A stretch of 64,000 bases of DNA from Chitinophaga sp. CF418 (lineage in GTDB: Bacteria > Bacteroidota > Bacteroidia > Chitinophagales > Chitinophagaceae): the NCBI RefSeq assembly GCF_900142925.1, contig NZ_FRCN01000003.1:337300-401299 (forward strand), written 5' to 3'. Of the stretch, positions 61,772 to 64,000 are shown piece by piece (position 1 is the stretch's first letter; every line of letters begins with the position of its first letter). Below the pieces are notes generated by a model. It searched no databases and had not been told where the DNA came from. It was given only the letters and a program-made list of their open reading frames with translations. A program made the position numbers and the translations under genes.

Positions 61772-62877
61772 GGATTCCCTCCTATTACATTTTTATCCCA
61801 TAAATCGCCTAATGAATAATCATTAAGCCAGGATTCAAGCTTTTTAGTATCCAATCTTTTAAATATCGTTGCACCTTTTTCTTTTTCTACAACGATAATG
61901 TCTTCCGCATCAAATTCATTGACAAGACTTACAGATTGTGTTGATACTATTACCTGAGTTCTTTTAGACGCCTTCTTTAACAAGCCGGCCAAAATAGTAA
62001 TTGCGGTGGGGTGAAGTCCAAGTTCGGGTTCATCCAAAAGGATCAGTTGGGGCAGTGTTTTCTGGAGCAATAAGGTAGCCATGCAAATAAATCTTAGCGA
62101 CCCATCTGATAATTCATGTGCAGTGAATGTTTTATCAGAAAATATATCCTGCCATTCCAACCTTATAGTATTCTCATTTAGTGGATTGGGTTTTAAAACA
62201 AAGTCTTTAAAAAAAGGAATTACCAATTGAACTGTTTTTACAATTCTCTCATAGTATTCCGCCTGGGTTTCTTTCAGAATAAATAAATACGCAGCTAAGT
62301 TAGAAGCATCCTCCAGCAGGAAATGTATATCAGCAAGAGAAGCATATTTTTTTACTCCCGCCGATTCACTGGTATCATGAAAATGATATACTCTCCAATC
62401 CTTTAAAACATCATAGACGTATCCAGCTATTTTGTCTCTCTTGGCTATCTCTGATAGTTTGCTTTCATCTTCAGACATAGCTATAGCATTTCCCCAGTAT
62501 GGTGCATTATAATCATCTCCCCAGAAACCACAGTACTCTCTGGATACAATCAGACTATCACTTCTGGATGGCTGTAATGTTATTTGGTATAGATTGGGAC
62601 GAAAATCAAGAGAGATCTTTATTTGTTCCGTTGTTTTACCTCCATAATAAAGCAAATTTTCAGCACCGACTTTCTTAGAAGTATCCTTTAACCTCAGATC
62701 TATAATATTTCTTAAAAAACGAAACAGCGAAATAAAATTAGTTTTTCCTGCTCCATTTTGTCCAATCAACACGTTCATGTCCCCAAGAATCACTTCCTGG
62801 CTTTCTATAGATTTATAACCATCTATGCTGACCTTATTAAGTTTGTGGTAATCTGCCATAAATAACTGCAATTCCAA
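61768..62877 (-). CDS. OLD/RecF-like AAA family ATPase
   Basis: 369 aa. VSIDGYKSIESQEVILGDMN, Walker A GQNGAGKTN (39-47), and the C-terminal ELSDGSLRFICMATLLLQ signature, Walker B LILLDEPELGLHP and IVSTQSVSLVNEF. It is the SMC-type ATPase that accompanies a TOPRIM or DUF4276 effector in several two-gene anti-phage modules. The ATG at residue 7 is a possible start. AT-rich compared with the T6SS next door, which suggests horizontal transfer. The ATPase looks intact. Confidence 0.88.
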   Translation of the reverse strand: MELQLFMADYHKLNKVSIDGYKSIESQEVILGDMNVLIGQNGAGKTNFISLFRFLRNIIDLRLKDTSKKVGAENLLYYGGKTTEQIKISLDFRPNLYQITLQPSRSDSLIVSREYCGFWGDDYNAPYWGNAIAMSEDESKLSEIAKRDKIAGYVYDVLKDWRVYHFHDTSESAGVKKYASLADIHFLLEDASNLAAYLFILKETQAEYYERIVKTVQLVIPFFKDFVLKPNPLNENTIRLEWQDIFSDKTFTAHELSDGSLRFICMATLLLQKTLPQLILLDEPELGLHPTAITILAGLLKKASKRTQVIVSTQSVSLVNEFDAEDIIVVEKEKGATIFKRLDTKKLESWLNDYSLGDLWDKNVIGGNP

Positions 62878-63208
62878 AATACGAAGAAATGGTCTTAAAG
62901 AAATATAAACTTCATTTGTAGCACTTTAAGCATTCAAGTATTTGAAATAGTTACAAATATAGCAACAATTCTTACCCTATGCCAAATTTGACACAGTAAA
63001 CAAATCGGGATTCAGCATCAAAAACCAATTATTAAACAAACTATGACAAGACAATAAAAACAGCAACCTTACATCCCTATTGGATGCCCAGTGTAGCGGC
63101 GGTTTCAGGTGGAGACCACTGGCTGTAGTAGCTTCAAAGAACTACAGCCAGTGGGCCCACCTGAAACCAGGCGAAACCTGAAAGCGGAACAAAACGCAGG
63201 TTAAAAAA
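62878..63208. other. Intergenic region with a long hairpin
   Basis: 331 bases, AT-rich up to about 63080. The ATPase gene promoter should lie here, but no good TAnnTTTG box was found. Holds the 29-bp hairpin at 63101-63168 and nothing else recognisable. Confidence 0.45.
63101..63168. repeat. 29-bp inverted repeat downstream of the lytic transglycosylase
   Basis: Arms 63101-63129 and 63141-63168 pair except for two to three bases in the middle, with an 11-base loop. No T-run follows on either strand. It may act as a terminator-like or mRNA-stabilising hairpin. A 13-base piece of it, CCCACCTGAAACC, is also found at about 53611. Confidence 0.65.
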
Positions 63209-64000
63209 CTAAATCTTCAACAACCTCACATCCTCCCCCGACTTCAACGATCCCGCCGGCACTCCTTTACGCCCACCCGCATCGCACAGCGTAATCGTAT
63301 TCCCAAAACCAAGATCCACATAAACACGATCGCTCACAATCCACCCCCTCCCCGACAGCTTAGTATTCTTCCGTATATACACACCATTCGCCTGCAAATC
63401 ATCCAGCAAAAGAATACTCACCAGCTGCCCATCCTCAAAGCTATTATTCTGCTGCAGCCGGGCAGCAAAAACAGCCGCTGCCACCGGAGCCTTACTTCTG
63501 GATTTAACATCCACTGTAATACGGATAGACTTAAAATCTTTACTAGTCGGTGTTGCCCCCGACGAAGGTTTGGAAAATACAGAAACATTCACATTCTCCT
63601 TATTGAACACATTATATCCGAACCCCGGAATATATAACTCCGGACTTTCGAATAATTGCTTAATTGCAATGATCTTGTAAATATATTGAGCAGTCTCGTT
63701 GTTCAGCATTAACTGATAATAGTCGCTACTCCCCTGCTTTTTGATATTATGGGATATGTTGCCCGCACCGGCATTATAAGCAGCAGCTGCAAGCGTCCAG
63801 GAATGCAGCTGACCATAAAGCTGCTGCAAATAACGGCAGGCAGCATGTGTGGATTTCAGGAGATGGTTGCGTTCGTCGTTATCATATCGCACTTCCAGTC
63901 CCATAGCTGCAGCTGTAGCCGGCATAAACTGCCAGACACCTTGCGCCCCCACAGCAGAAGTGGCATTGGTAAAACCGCTCTCAACGACCGGCAGGTATTT
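63209..64000 (-). CDS. Lytic transglycosylase (MltD/SLT type), N-terminus outside window
   Basis: At least 264 aa, open at the right edge; the first codon seen is AAA at 64000. KYLPVVESGFTNATSAVGAQ and GVWQFMPATAAAMGLEV hold the catalytic Glu and the SLT motif, AAAYNAGAGNISHNI follows. After the SLT domain is a linker and a C-terminal part (IRITVDVKSRSKAPVAAAVF, LQANGVYIRKNTKLSGRGWI) that is not a LysM repeat. It cleaves peptidoglycan in the periplasm. A GTG at 63952 is only an internal codon. Confidence 0.9.
   Translation of the reverse strand, partial: KYLPVVESGFTNATSAVGAQGVWQFMPATAAAMGLEVRYDNDERNHLLKSTHAACRYLQQLYGQLHSWTLAAAAYNAGAGNISHNIKKQGSSDYYQLMLNNETAQYIYKIIAIKQLFESPELYIPGFGYNVFNKENVNVSVFSKPSSGATPTSKDFKSIRITVDVKSRSKAPVAAAVFAARLQQNNSFEDGQLVSILLLDDLQANGVYIRKNTKLSGRGWIVSDRVYVDLGFGNTITLCDAGGRKGVPAGSLKSGEDVRLLKI

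Noticed and set aside
63952-63954. GTG at 63952 as start of the lytic transglycosylase
   Set aside because: The frame continues upstream to the window edge with the catalytic Glu region (PVVESGF), so the true start is outside.

Overview
The window reads as chromosomal DNA of a Bacteroidota bacterium, most likely Chitinophagaceae (Chitinophaga-like). The grounds are moderate GC, gene starts preceded by TTTG / TAnnTTTG promoter boxes rather than clear Shine-Dalgarno sites, a type IX secretion cargo protein with a gliding-motility C-terminal domain and SprB-type repeats, a TonB-dependent receptor with a carboxypeptidase-like N-terminal domain, HU-CCDC81 and DUF4230 proteins, a bacilliredoxin, and a subtype iii (Bacteroidota-type) type VI secretion system. 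No rRNA, tRNA, insertion sequence or CRISPR array was seen. The genus assignment is inference.

Layout. 1-1.5 kb: the end of an exopolysaccharide export operon (Wzz-like and Wza-like, minus strand). 1.6-3.9 kb: a LuxR-type response regulator diverging from a soluble histidine kinase and CheY-like receiver pair. 4.1-5.7 kb: a type IX secreted surface protein. 6-8.4 kb: two poorly known genes and a LuxE-like acyl-protein synthetase homologue. 8.5-13.8 kb: a plus-strand run with a lipoprotein, a biotin-dependent carboxylase beta subunit, a UbiA-like membrane protein, an M42 aminopeptidase and biotin synthase. 13.8-14.7 kb: a gene-free, repeat-rich stretch with a 33-bp inverted repeat, a cluster of CTATAG palindromes and a tandem array of about ten palindromic units. 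14.7-16.4 kb (minus): aroQ, ubiX, bacilliredoxin and a tiny lipoprotein. 16.5-23.2 kb (plus): mpl, exonuclease, polyprenol-phosphate mannosyltransferase-like enzyme, EamA transporter and an S9 peptidase. 23.5-27.2 kb: AraC regulator, DUF985 cupin, DUF4230 protein, a hypothetical and a glycine-rich RRM protein. 27.5-31.1 kb (minus): lipoyl-dependent E2 acyltransferase, CinA, thioesterase and DoxX.

31.6-37.6 kb: a giant TPR protein, a plug-less outer-membrane barrel and an HU-CCDC81 protein. 38-41.3 kb (minus): RmlD-like reductase and prolyl oligopeptidase. 41.6-44.1 kb: pfkA-pyk, the committed and last steps of glycolysis. 44.2-48.5 kb: TonB-dependent receptor diverging from an AraC regulator. 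48.6-53.2 kb: aldehyde dehydrogenase, coaA, a Crp-like regulator, DoxX, YceI and a small membrane protein. 53.8-61.5 kb: a divergent type VI secretion locus, tssG-N-K-O-D leftward and a PKD protein (TssP-like) plus tssE-tssF rightward. It holds the tail tube, baseplate and part of the envelope complex, while sheath (TssB/C), ClpV, VgrG, TssQ and TssR are not in the window. 61.5-62.9 kb: an AT-rich, probably acquired pair of an OLD/RecF-like AAA ATPase and an internally deleted DUF4276 (TOPRIM-like) protein, which looks like a decayed anti-phage module. 63.2 kb to the end: a partial lytic transglycosylase.

The best candidates for a second look are the ATPase plus collapsed DUF4276 pair, the partial T6SS locus with its PKD subunit, the 13.9-14.6 kb repeat region with related copies elsewhere, and a family of short palindromes in the spacers between plus-strand genes.
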